Origin: JACZWL01 sp046756445
GTDB taxonomy: Bacteria > Pseudomonadota > Gammaproteobacteria > Steroidobacterales > Woeseiaceae
Assembly (NCBI GenBank): GCA_046756445.1
Contig: JBHHWI010000031.1
Coordinates: forward strand, 1 to 28,124
DNA length: 28,124 bases
Direction of reading: 5' to 3'
The position numbers and the translations under genes were made by a program. The first letter of the stretch is position 1. Every line of letters starts with the position of its first letter. The notes below the pieces were generated by a model, which saw only the letters and a list, made by a program, of their open reading frames with translations, made no database searches and was not told the DNA's origin. Shown here piece after piece: positions 1 through 6,282 of the stretch.

Positions 1-28
1 TCATCGATAATCTCGGCAAATCGTGATT

Positions 29-190
29 AGGGTGCCGGAGCAAACTTTCCTAACGTTTCTAACTTACGCGTTTCGTCGGTAGCAGCCAAGCGGCCGGCAG
101 GGGAACGTCGGAGCAAGGCCCGACCGGTAAATACACTGATGAACTCTCCTGGAAAGTTAGAAAAGTTAGGAAAGTTAGCTCCGGCACCCT
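29..190. repeat. Inverted-repeat element (MITE/REP-like) downstream of rpoZ
   Basis: Two arms of about 37 bases (29-65 and 153-190) are near-perfect reverse complements around a GC-rich centre of about 87 bases. Each outer end carries the 13-mer agggtgccggagc (the right copy reads gctccggcaccct). The right arm contains three 9-base tandem units, gaaagttag, aaaagttag and gaaagttag, at 152-178; the left arm has the degenerate complement. No open reading frame lies inside. The form fits a small non-autonomous mobile element or a large cruciform or terminator at the 3' end of the yicC-gmk-rpoZ unit. The family assignment is inference; the arms are directly visible. Confidence 0.75.
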
Positions 191-197
191 CGTAGGT

Positions 198-479
198 TCA
201 GTCGCCGATAGAAATTCCGCGCATCGGAATTATTTCGTCTGCGGCCTCCGGTTGCATAAATTCCTCTGTGGCCGGTTGTTCGACTTCCTCGAGAATCGAC
301 GGCGTGATGTGTCCGTCGGCAATCTCGCGCAATGCGATCACGGTCGGCTTGTCGTTCTCGAGCTCGACCAGGGGATCAGCACCGTGCGCTATTCGTCTGG
401 CGCGCTTCGACGCAACGAGCACCATCTCGAATATATTGTCGATGTTTCCCAGACAATCTTCGACCGTAATTCTGGCCAT
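198..479 (-). CDS. rpoZ: DNA-directed RNA polymerase omega subunit
   Basis: A 93-residue protein beginning MARITVEDCL, the typical start of bacterial omega. It continues with the conserved segments NIFEMVLVASKRARRI (about 16-31) and ENDKPTVIALREIADG (about 41-56). Omega binds the C-terminal part of beta-prime, assists assembly of core RNA polymerase and contributes to the ppGpp site. Length is normal for the family (about 90 residues), with an acidic tail ending GISIGD. It lies 171 bases downstream of gmk on the same strand, the usual gammaproteobacterial pairing. In many relatives spoT follows directly; here an inverted-repeat element follows and no spoT start is visible before the window edge. 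Assignment is firm. Confidence 0.96.
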   Translation of the reverse strand: MARITVEDCLGNIDNIFEMVLVASKRARRIAHGADPLVELENDKPTVIALREIADGHITPSILEEVEQPATEEFMQPEAADEIIPMRGISIGD

Positions 480-540
480 GTAACACTTTCTCCACTGCGG
501 CCAAAGAGGCCATTTGATAACCCAGACCGATCAGTTTAAT

Positions 541-571
541 CCAAAGGGGGTCGCGGAAGGAACCTCTTTGG
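541..571 (-). terminator. Possible hairpin between gmk and rpoZ
   Basis: ccaaagggg (541-549) can pair with cctctttgg (563-571), with one G-U wobble. A second upstream copy, ccaaagagg (501-509), is also complementary to the same right arm, so two mutually exclusive hairpins are possible. Read on the minus strand no U-run follows, so a classical intrinsic terminator is not supported. Attenuation or RNA processing between gmk and rpoZ is speculative. Confidence 0.25.
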
Positions 572-650
572 ACGGATTTCCGCAGCTTGATTTCGTCCGC
601 GTGGCTTCAGGACAGCGATCTACCCGAATCGGGGCACGGGGAACCTCAGA

Positions 651-1268
651 TCATCCGACAATCGATTCGACACGGGCGCGGAGCCTTTCGTCGTCGACCC
701 TGTTGGCGTCCCCCTGCCCGGTGACCACGGATTCGAGCTCGGATACGGCAAGCTCCAGATTGTCGTTGATGATGACGTAGTCGAACTCCTCCCAGTGGGA
801 CATGTCCTCCAGTGCATCGGCGAGACGTCTCTCGATGACGGCATCGCTGTCTGTCTTTCGGTCGCGGAGGCGCCGCTCGAGTTCGGCCCTTGACGGCGGG
901 AGTATGAAGATCGTGACGCAATCAGGTTTTGACTGCCTTACCTGCTCGGCTCCCTGCCAGTCGATCTCCAGGATCACGTGATGGCCGTCATCAAGATGCT
1001 TGTCCACCTGCGAGCGGCTGGTTCCGTAATGATTGTCGAAGACCAGCGCGTTTTCGAGAAGCTCGCCTACTTGCCTGAGTTCCTCGAACTCCGATTCCGA
1101 TACGAAGAAATAGTCCTTGCCTTCGACTTCCGTGACGCGTTTCTTGCGTGTCGTATATGAAATAGAGAATTCTAAACCGGGGTTGCGCCCGACCAGCTTC
1201 TTGACGAGGGTCGTCTTGCCGGCGCCGGAAGGCGCCGCAATGACGAACAGGCTGGACTTATTCGACAT
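651..1268 (-). CDS. gmk: Guanylate kinase
   Basis: A 205-residue cytoplasmic enzyme that phosphorylates GMP to GDP with ATP, feeding GTP, dGTP and (p)ppGpp pools. The N-terminus carries the P-loop APSGAGKT (about 12-19). The GMP-binding segment follows with SYTTRKKR (about 38-45) and the YGTSRSQV region (about 81-88). The lid-type segment RRLRDRKTDSDAVIERRL lies around 131-148. Length matches bacterial Gmk (about 205). It overlaps the 3' end of yicC by 11 bases on the same strand, implying co-transcription and probable translational coupling. The ATG at 1268 places the P-loop at the normal distance from the start. Confidence 0.97.
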   Translation of the reverse strand: MSNKSSLFVIAAPSGAGKTTLVKKLVGRNPGLEFSISYTTRKKRVTEVEGKDYFFVSESEFEELRQVGELLENALVFDNHYGTSRSQVDKHLDDGHHVILEIDWQGAEQVRQSKPDCVTIFILPPSRAELERRLRDRKTDSDAVIERRLADALEDMSHWEEFDYVIINDNLELAVSELESVVTGQGDANRVDDERLRARVESIVG

Positions 1269-2124
1269 TCTGTATCTGTTCGCGCATCTGCTCGATCAAT
1301 ACTTTGAGGTCGACGGCCGCCCTGGTCGTCTCGGTATCCGCCGATTTCGACGCCAGCGTATTGGTCTCGCGATTCAGTTCCTGCATGAGGAATTCGAGGC
1401 GCCGCCCGACCGGTCCGTCAGCGGCAACTACATCGCGGATCTCGCTGATGTGGCTGTCGAGCCGGTCGAGTTCCTCGTCGACGTCGAGCTTTTGCGCAAT
1501 CAGCGCGAGTTCTGTCTCGAGACGGGCAGGGTCGGCCTTGATATTCAATTTATCGATGCGCTCCTGTTGCCTCGCGCGAACGGCGGCAAGCACTTCGGGC
1601 AGTCTCTGTCTGACAGCCGCCGAGACGACAACTACATCCCTGCATCGCGATTCGAGCATGTCCGCGATTCGCTTGCCTTCCGATGCGCGCATTTCCCCGA
1701 GTGCAGCCAGAGTCTCGCCGAGCAGCCGGCTTGCCTGTTCGAATAATGGCTCGGTTTCAACCTCGGTCTCGGAAACGACGCCCGGCCAACGCAGGATATC
1801 GACCGGATTTATCGCACGGGTTTCGCTCAAGAGGTCGTTGAGCTCGTCGATTTTCGCCCGGATTTGCTGCACGAGCTCATGATTGAGTCTGAGCCCCATG
1901 GCGTCGGAAGTCGCTCTGTGAAAATGCAGCGAGCAGTCGATTTTGCCCCTTTTGAGGATGGCCGAGACCTGCTGCCGCAGGTCGGTCTCCTTTGGCCGAA
2001 GCTCCTCGGGCAGGCGAAACTGCACGTCGAGAAAACGGTGATTTACGGCGCGGAGCTCCCAGGTCAGCGTACCAAGCGGGGTCTCGGCGGCCCGTCGCGC
2101 GAATCCTGTCATGCTGTGTAACAT
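1258..2124 (-). CDS. yicC: YicC-family endoribonuclease
   Basis: A 288-residue protein starting MLHSMTGFARR, the hallmark N-terminus of the YicC/YloC family. The C-terminus has the equally conserved RRLEFLMQELNRETNTLASK segment followed by VDLKVLIEQMREQIQNVE. The central part is rich in predicted coiled coil. Family members have been described as endoribonucleases acting on RNA, including small RNAs. Length is normal (about 287). The ATG at 2124 is preceded on the minus strand by ggag with a spacing of about 7, which supports this start. It is first in the yicC-gmk-rpoZ unit and divergent from the PP2C gene. Confidence 0.93.
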   Translation of the reverse strand: MLHSMTGFARRAAETPLGTLTWELRAVNHRFLDVQFRLPEELRPKETDLRQQVSAILKRGKIDCSLHFHRATSDAMGLRLNHELVQQIRAKIDELNDLLSETRAINPVDILRWPGVVSETEVETEPLFEQASRLLGETLAALGEMRASEGKRIADMLESRCRDVVVVSAAVRQRLPEVLAAVRARQQERIDKLNIKADPARLETELALIAQKLDVDEELDRLDSHISEIRDVVAADGPVGRRLEFLMQELNRETNTLASKSADTETTRAAVDLKVLIEQMREQIQNVE

Positions 2125-2262
2125 CGATTACTCCGTTATTGTTGCTCTTGTCACAGATTTCCGGGCCGGAGGCGGGCCATACTTCGGCTTCAGGATCGAT
2201 TATTCTAAGCTGCGTCAGCGCCTGGCTGCCAGCTTGAAGACCACAGACCAGTAAAGCCCGTA
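2125..2262. promoter_or_regulatory. Divergent intergenic region yicC / PP2C phosphatase
   Basis: This 138-base gap separates two divergent genes, so it must hold, or lie next to, the promoters for both units. No convincing paired -35/-10 boxes were identified by eye. The sequence atcgatta occurs near the yicC end (2123-2130) and again as atcgatta at about 2193-2200; whether this 8-base direct repeat is functional is unknown. Confidence 0.35.
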
Positions 2263-3009
2263 ATGCACATCGAGTACGCCAAAGTGTCTGCGCTCGGAGA
2301 TCGCAGCGATAACCAGGACCGCGCCGCGATCGTCGTGGCCGAGGATGCGGCGCTGATGCTCGTATTCGATGGCATGGGCGGACATGCCGATGGCGCCCGC
2401 GCTGCCGAGATCGGCCTCAAGATCGTCCAGGACATGTTCATGGACTGCACGCTGCCCATATTCGATCCGCAGGGATTCCTTTACACGGCGCTCGCCCGCG
2501 CGCACGATGAGGTGGTCAAGATCGGCGCCGACCTGGCGGTCGATTTTCGTCCGAGGGCGACCTGCGCGATCTGCCTTGTACAGGAACGCGGCTCATACTG
2601 GGGACACATCGGTGACAGCCGTATCTATCAGATACGTGATGGCGAACTGGTTGCCAGATCGCGTGATCACAGTCACGTAGAAATACTGATTCAGGAAGGC
2701 GCGATTACGGAGGAAGAAGCGCTGGACCACCCGATGCGAAACTTTGTCGAGTGTTGCATAGGGGGTCATGCACCGGTACCGGATATGTGCATTACGGCGA
2801 AGCAGCCGCTTACGGCGGGCGATGTACTGCTCGCATGCACCGACGGGCTCTGGTCGGGGTTGAGCGACGAATATATGGCCGAGATGGCGACAAGGCAGTC
2901 AGACAGTCTTGCGGAGAATCTCAAAGCGCTAAGTGTCAAGGCGCTGCATGAGAATGCGCCTTACAGCGATAATACGACCGGTACCGCATTGCGGTGGCTG
3001 GGAGAATAA
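2263..3009 (+). CDS. PP2C-family serine/threonine protein phosphatase
   Basis: A 248-residue soluble protein with all the PPM/PP2C landmarks: GDRSDNQDR at 12-20, VFDGMGGHADG at about 34-44 (metal ligand Asp36, Gly37), GDSRIYQIRDG around 131-141, RDHSH, ACTDGLW with the downstream metal aspartate, and DNTTGTALRW near the C-terminus. Such enzymes remove phosphate from Ser/Thr on proteins using two Mn/Mg ions. Length fits the compact bacterial PrpC/Stp type with no extra sensor or membrane domain. It lies 12 bases before rph, so the two are probably co-transcribed. No Hanks-type kinase partner is in the window, so its substrate is unknown. The ribosome binding site before ATG 2263 is weak. Confidence 0.92.
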   Translation: MHIEYAKVSALGDRSDNQDRAAIVVAEDAALMLVFDGMGGHADGARAAEIGLKIVQDMFMDCTLPIFDPQGFLYTALARAHDEVVKIGADLAVDFRPRATCAICLVQERGSYWGHIGDSRIYQIRDGELVARSRDHSHVEILIQEGAITEEEALDHPMRNFVECCIGGHAPVPDMCITAKQPLTAGDVLLACTDGLWSGLSDEYMAEMATRQSDSLAENLKALSVKALHENAPYSDNTTGTALRWLGE

Positions 3010-3021
3010 CAGGAGACATTG

Positions 3022-3747
3022 ATGCGCCCGAGCGGACGCGAACCGGCTCAAATAAGGCCGGTTACATTCACGCCTGATTTCACGAAGCATGCCGAGGGAA
3101 GCGTACTCGCCGAGTTCGGCGACACGCGCGTGCTGTGCACGGCAAGCGTAGAGCCGCGGGTTCCGCCATGGATGCGTGGAGAAGGGCGTGGATGGGTGAC
3201 CGGCGAGTACGGCATGCTGCCTCGATCGACGCATTCGCGGACCGGCAGGGAGGCGGCCCGCGGGAAACAGGGTGGGCGGACACAGGAAATCCAGCGCCTG
3301 ATCGGGCGATCCCTGCGGGCTGCGACGGATCTCGAAGCACTCGGGGAGCGCACGGTGACTCTCGACTGCGACGTTATACAGGCGGACGGCGGCACCCGCA
3401 CGGCCGCAATCAGCGGCGCCTATGTCGCGCTGCTGATGGCAATGATGAGACTCTGCAAGAACAATCAGTTGAGGACGAATCCCGTTCACGGCCAGATCGC
3501 TGCTGTCTCGGTCGGCATATATAAAGGTGTCCCCGTGCTCGATCTCGACTATGTGGAGGACTCGCAGGCGGAAACGGACATGAACGTCGTAATGAACGAG
3601 GCCGGCCGCTTCGTCGAGGTTCAGGGCACCGCGGAAGGGCATGCGTTTACGAAGGAGGAGCTCAACGCTTTACTCGACCTGGCGAGCGCCGGCGTCAGCG
3701 AAGTTCTCGAGGCGCAGAGCGCAGCGATCGCAAAGGCCTGTGGCTAG
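3022..3747 (+). CDS. rph: Ribonuclease PH
   Basis: A 241-residue phosphorolytic 3'-5' exoribonuclease that trims the 3' ends of tRNA precursors. It begins MRPSGREPAQIRPV and carries GSVLAEFGDTRVLC near residue 30. The RNase PH signature GRGWVTGEYGMLPRST follows at about 56-71, then the phosphate-binding TRTAAISGAYVAL region and VPVLDLDYVEDSQAETDMN. Length equals the family norm (about 238). I prefer ATG 3022 over the in-frame TTG at 3019 because aggag (3011-3015) gives a spacing of 6 bases. It follows the PP2C gene by 12 bases. Its TAG stop is directly abutted, and shared by one base, by a structured repeat that runs into rdgB. Confidence 0.97.
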   Translation: MRPSGREPAQIRPVTFTPDFTKHAEGSVLAEFGDTRVLCTASVEPRVPPWMRGEGRGWVTGEYGMLPRSTHSRTGREAARGKQGGRTQEIQRLIGRSLRAATDLEALGERTVTLDCDVIQADGGTRTAAISGAYVALLMAMMRLCKNNQLRTNPVHGQIAAVSVGIYKGVPVLDLDYVEDSQAETDMNVVMNEAGRFVEVQGTAEGHAFTKEELNALLDLASAGVSEVLEAQSAAIAKACG

Positions 3748-3926
3748 AACCTATCTCGAAGTCCCGCATGGCCGCGAAGGGGCTTCCCGCAAGGGTTTCG
3801 CCTCCCTGGCCCGACTGCTTTGTTACTCGCCTTGCGAATGCGCAACCGCCATTCGACGCGGCTCGCGCCTCGCATTCGGGCCAGGGAGGCAGAAACGCGG
3901 CTCATGGGGGACTTCGAGATAGGTTC
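3747..3926. repeat. Structured palindromic element, copy A (rph-rdgB junction)
   Basis: The perfect 19-base outer arms are gaacctatctcgaagtccc (3747-3765) and its exact complement at 3908-3926. Inside is a perfect 14-base stem, cctccctggcccga (3801-3814) with its complement at 3876-3889. A small side hairpin has a GCAA loop (ccc-gcaa-ggg, 3785-3794), and an apical hairpin pairs cgaatg (3835-3840) with cattcg (3849-3854). Motifs shared with copy B at 10909-11096 are gcttccc....gggtttcgcc, gccattcgacgcggctcgcg and gaaacgcggctcatgggg. The arm sequences of the two copies differ, yet each is self-complementary. It starts on the last base of the rph stop codon and ends inside rdgB. Confidence 0.85.
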
Positions 3927-4518
3927 CAGAGCCAAACTGGTCTTTGGCAGCGCCAACCCTGGCAAGCTGGGCGAAGTTGAAAAAATCCTCGCCGGCTTGA
4001 ATTGCGAGATCGTGCCGCAGGGCGAGCTCGGGATTACACCGGTCAGGGAAACCGGGACATCATTCGTCGACAACGCGATGATCAAAGCACGACACGCGGC
4101 AAGCGGTTCGGGGATGCCGGCGATCGCTGACGACTCCGGACTGGTGGTCGATGCGCTTCACGGAAAACCCGGCGTGCATTCGGCGAGGTATGCGGGGGCA
4201 GAGGCGAGCGACGATGAGAATGTCGATAAGCTGCTCGATGCACTCGCGCAGGTGCCTGCGGCGAAGCGCACGGCTCACTATGAATGCGCGGCCGTGTGGG
4301 TGAGTCCCGACGATTCGGTAGCGCCGCTGATCGCCGACGGGCGGTGGCACGGCAGAATCCTGACTTCGCGGCGAGGCACGGGCGGCTTCGGCTACGACCC
4401 GGTTTTCCTGGATCCGCTCCTGAATAAGACCGGTGCGGAAATGTCGATCGAGGAGAAAAATTGCCGTAGCCACCGGGGCGAGGCGTTTCGGAGGCTCGCA
4501 GAGCTCCTGATGAAATGA
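3904..4518 (+). CDS. rdgB: dITP/XTP pyrophosphatase (Ham1/RdgB family)
   Basis: A 204-residue house-cleaning enzyme that hydrolyses dITP, XTP and ITP to monophosphates, keeping deaminated purines out of DNA and RNA. Visible family motifs are FGSANPGKLGEVEKIL (about 14-29), the catalytic ADDSGLVVDALHGKPGVHSARYAG split across about 76-99, and GTGGFGYDPVF (about 158-168). Family members usually start two or three residues before the first beta strand. Here ATG 3904 adds about ten residues (MGDFEIGSRA), whose codons come from the right arm of repeat A. The candidate ribosome site gggagg (3884-3889) also lies in the repeat, 14 bases upstream, which is rather far. A non-ATG start nearer LVFGSANPG cannot be excluded. 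The 3' end overlaps hemW by ATGA. Confidence 0.94.
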   Translation: MGDFEIGSRAKLVFGSANPGKLGEVEKILAGLNCEIVPQGELGITPVRETGTSFVDNAMIKARHAASGSGMPAIADDSGLVVDALHGKPGVHSARYAGAEASDDENVDKLLDALAQVPAAKRTAHYECAAVWVSPDDSVAPLIADGRWHGRILTSRRGTGGFGYDPVFLDPLLNKTGAEMSIEEKNCRSHRGEAFRRLAELLMK

Positions 4519-5666
4519 ACCGGCCCCTCCCGCTGTCTCTGTACGTGCATATGCCGTGGTGTGTCAGCAAATGTCCCTACTGCGACTTCAACTCGCACAA
4601 GGCGGGTGATACGGCACCGAGGAAGCGTTACCTGAAGGCGGTCGAGGCCGATCTCACGGCGGAAGCGGAACGTGCGGGAGAGCGGCCGCTTGTCAGTGTA
4701 TTTGTCGGTGGCGGCACGCCGAGCCTGTTCACGGGCAAAGAGATCGGCCAGCTAATCGATGTGGTTTCGGCACAATTCCGGCTGCAGGCCGATGTCGAGA
4801 TAACCATGGAGGCGAACCCTGGCGCGGTAGAGCACGGCGCGTTCCGCGACTACTCATGCGCCGGCGTCAGCCGGCTCTCGCTCGGGGCCCAGAGTCTCGA
4901 TGCCGGGTCATTGGCAAGGCTCGGGCGTATTCATGGGCCGGATGAAGTTCGCGCAGCGTTCGACGATGCATCCAGCGCCGGTTTCGACGGCATCAATCTG
5001 GACATCATGTATGCGCTGCCGGGGCAGGATCTGGAGATGGCGGTCCGCGATATCGAGCAGGCGACCGCCCTGGGTCCTTCGCATATCTCCTACTACCAGC
5101 TCACACTGGAACCCAACACGGTATTTCACAGCAATCCACCGGCCGATATACCGGACGAGGACGAGCGCTTCGCCATACAGCAGGAATGCCATGCGCTGCT
5201 GGCCCGGCATGGTTTCGAGCGCTATGAGATATCGGCGTTTGCCAGGCCCGGCCAACGATGCAGGCACAATCTCAACTACTGGACATTCGGCGACTACCTC
5301 GCCGCAGGCGCCGGGGCTCACGGCAAACTGACGGCGGGCAACGGCGAAATACGGCGATATGAGAAGCCCGGACACCCGATGAGCTTTATCGAGCAGGCCG
5401 AATCAGGCTCGATAGACTGCCGCGAACGGGTGCTGGGCGCTGCCGATACTGCTTTCGAGTTCATGCTGAACGTCCTGCGGCTGCCGGAGGGGTTCCAGGC
5501 GCAGGACTTCGAGGCGAGGACCGGACTGCCGCTCGATGCGATCGAGGAATCCCTGCGCGAGGCCACGGCAAAAGGCATGCTGGAGGCATGCGACGGGGCC
5601 GGCTGGCGGCCTACGACGCTCGGATTGCGGTTCTCAAATGATCTGGCCGGGCTCTTTTTGCCATGA
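4515..5666 (+). CDS. hemW: Radical SAM heme chaperone HemW (coproporphyrinogen dehydrogenase-like)
   Basis: A 383-residue cytoplasmic protein of the HemN/HemW group. The N-terminal CVSKCPYC (Cys16, Cys20, Cys23) is the CX3CX2C radical SAM cluster motif, followed by FVGGGTPSLF. The HNLNYW segment matches the HNxxYW heme-binding motif reported for HemW rather than true HemN. It also lacks the long N-terminal extension of HemN, and its length (about 380) fits HemW. The inferred role is heme trafficking to membrane enzymes rather than coproporphyrinogen decarboxylation. It is translationally coupled to rdgB through an ATGA overlap, a pairing common in gammaproteobacteria. It is the last gene of the PP2C-rph-rdgB-hemW unit. 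Confidence 0.94.
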   Translation: MNRPLPLSLYVHMPWCVSKCPYCDFNSHKAGDTAPRKRYLKAVEADLTAEAERAGERPLVSVFVGGGTPSLFTGKEIGQLIDVVSAQFRLQADVEITMEANPGAVEHGAFRDYSCAGVSRLSLGAQSLDAGSLARLGRIHGPDEVRAAFDDASSAGFDGINLDIMYALPGQDLEMAVRDIEQATALGPSHISYYQLTLEPNTVFHSNPPADIPDEDERFAIQQECHALLARHGFERYEISAFARPGQRCRHNLNYWTFGDYLAAGAGAHGKLTAGNGEIRRYEKPGHPMSFIEQAESGSIDCRERVLGAADTAFEFMLNVLRLPEGFQAQDFEARTGLPLDAIEESLREATAKGMLEACDGAGWRPTTLGLRFSNDLAGLFLP

Positions 5667-5973
5667 GTTTTTATGCACAGCGCCTGCGCGGATGTCCAGT
5701 TTCTCCGTGCTTAAAGCCGGAAACTCAGCCTGACCATGCGGAACAATGCATAACCTTTTGACTTTAAACGAATTAAATAATTGACCACAAAATAGACATT
5801 CTAGCAACGGTGCTTTAAAAATCCCCACTTAGCCTAACGATTCAATTTTCTTCCACAGAGTTATCCACAGGTTTTGTGGATAAGCATGGCCATATCTGAA
5901 AGGCTTGCGGCGGACGATGCTTGAGTTTATGCTACGCGGCCGCCAAGGCCCGCTCAGGACACCGGAGGCCCCC
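5667..5973. other. AT-rich intergenic region with a DnaA-box-like cluster (hemW-rpmE)
   Basis: These 307 bases hold no gene. Two perfect DnaA 9-mers face each other: ttatccaca at 5861-5869 and tgtggataa at 5875-5883, five bases apart. A third site, ttatgcaca (5671-5679), fits TTWTNCACA. Weaker 7-of-9 matches are tcttccaca (5849-5857) and ttgaccaca (5781-5789). Between them, 5755-5800 is strongly AT-rich (actttaaacgaattaaataa, 5761-5780), resembling an unwinding region. The context agttatccacag is like that of gammaproteobacterial oriC. A short 7-base inverted repeat (tgagttt 5664-5670, aaactca 5721-5727) follows hemW. The region must also contain the rpmE promoter, which I could not pin down. 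Confidence 0.55.
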
Positions 5974-6177
5974 ATGAAAGCCGACATTCATCCCGACTAC
6001 AGCGACATAAAGGTGACGTGTAGCTGCGGCAACGAATTCACGACCCGCTCCACCCTGGGCCAGGACCTGACCATCGAGGTGTGTTCCGCTTGTCATCCTT
6101 TTTATACCGGTAAGCAAAAGATCGTGGATACGGCCGGTCGCGTCGACAAATTCCGTCGCAAATACGGCCTGAGCTGA
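5974..6177 (+). CDS. rpmE: 50S ribosomal protein L31, zinc-binding (C+) type
   Basis: A 67-residue protein starting MKADIHPDYSDIKVTCSCGN and ending in VDKFRRKYGLS. It has CSCGN at 16-20 and CSACHPFYTGKQ at about 37-48, the four-cysteine pattern of the zinc-binding L31 paralogue rather than the zinc-free YkgM type. L31 bridges the large and small ribosomal subunits. I chose the ATG at 5974 because it aligns with the conserved MKxDIHPxY start and is preceded by ggagg (5964-5968) at a spacing of 5. Longer in-frame starts at 5905 and 5917 would add residues with no family counterpart. It stands alone between the DnaA-box region and gltA. Confidence 0.97.
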   Translation: MKADIHPDYSDIKVTCSCGNEFTTRSTLGQDLTIEVCSACHPFYTGKQKIVDTAGRVDKFRRKYGLS

Positions 6178-6225
6178 GCCGACCACCCCGGTCGCCGAAG
6201 ACCCGAAGTTGCGGTAAATACGAGT

Positions 6226-6249
6226 TGCCGAGCCCCAGGGCTTGCGGCA
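6226..6249 (+). terminator. Hairpin between rpmE and gltA
   Basis: tgccgagccc (6226-6235) pairs with gggct plus cggca (6238-6249) with a two-base bulge and a two-base loop. No T-run follows. It may be a weak terminator for rpmE or part of the gltA leader; the distinction cannot be made from sequence. Confidence 0.25.
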
Positions 6250-6282
6250 CCATCGGGTGTCGTTCGCGAAAAAGGGAAACAA

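Noticed and set aside
1..30. Possible end of a plus-strand gene (open frame ending TAG at 28-30)
   Set aside because: Only nine codons are visible and nothing in them can be recognised; an open frame that short is expected by chance.
3747..3926. Integron attC site or gene cassette
   Set aside because: The hairpin form is similar, but no GTTRRRY/RYYYAAC core sites are present at the ends, and there is no integrase or cassette array.
6178..6282. Riboswitch upstream of gltA
   Set aside because: Only one bulged hairpin is visible in about 100 bases and no known aptamer motif was recognised.
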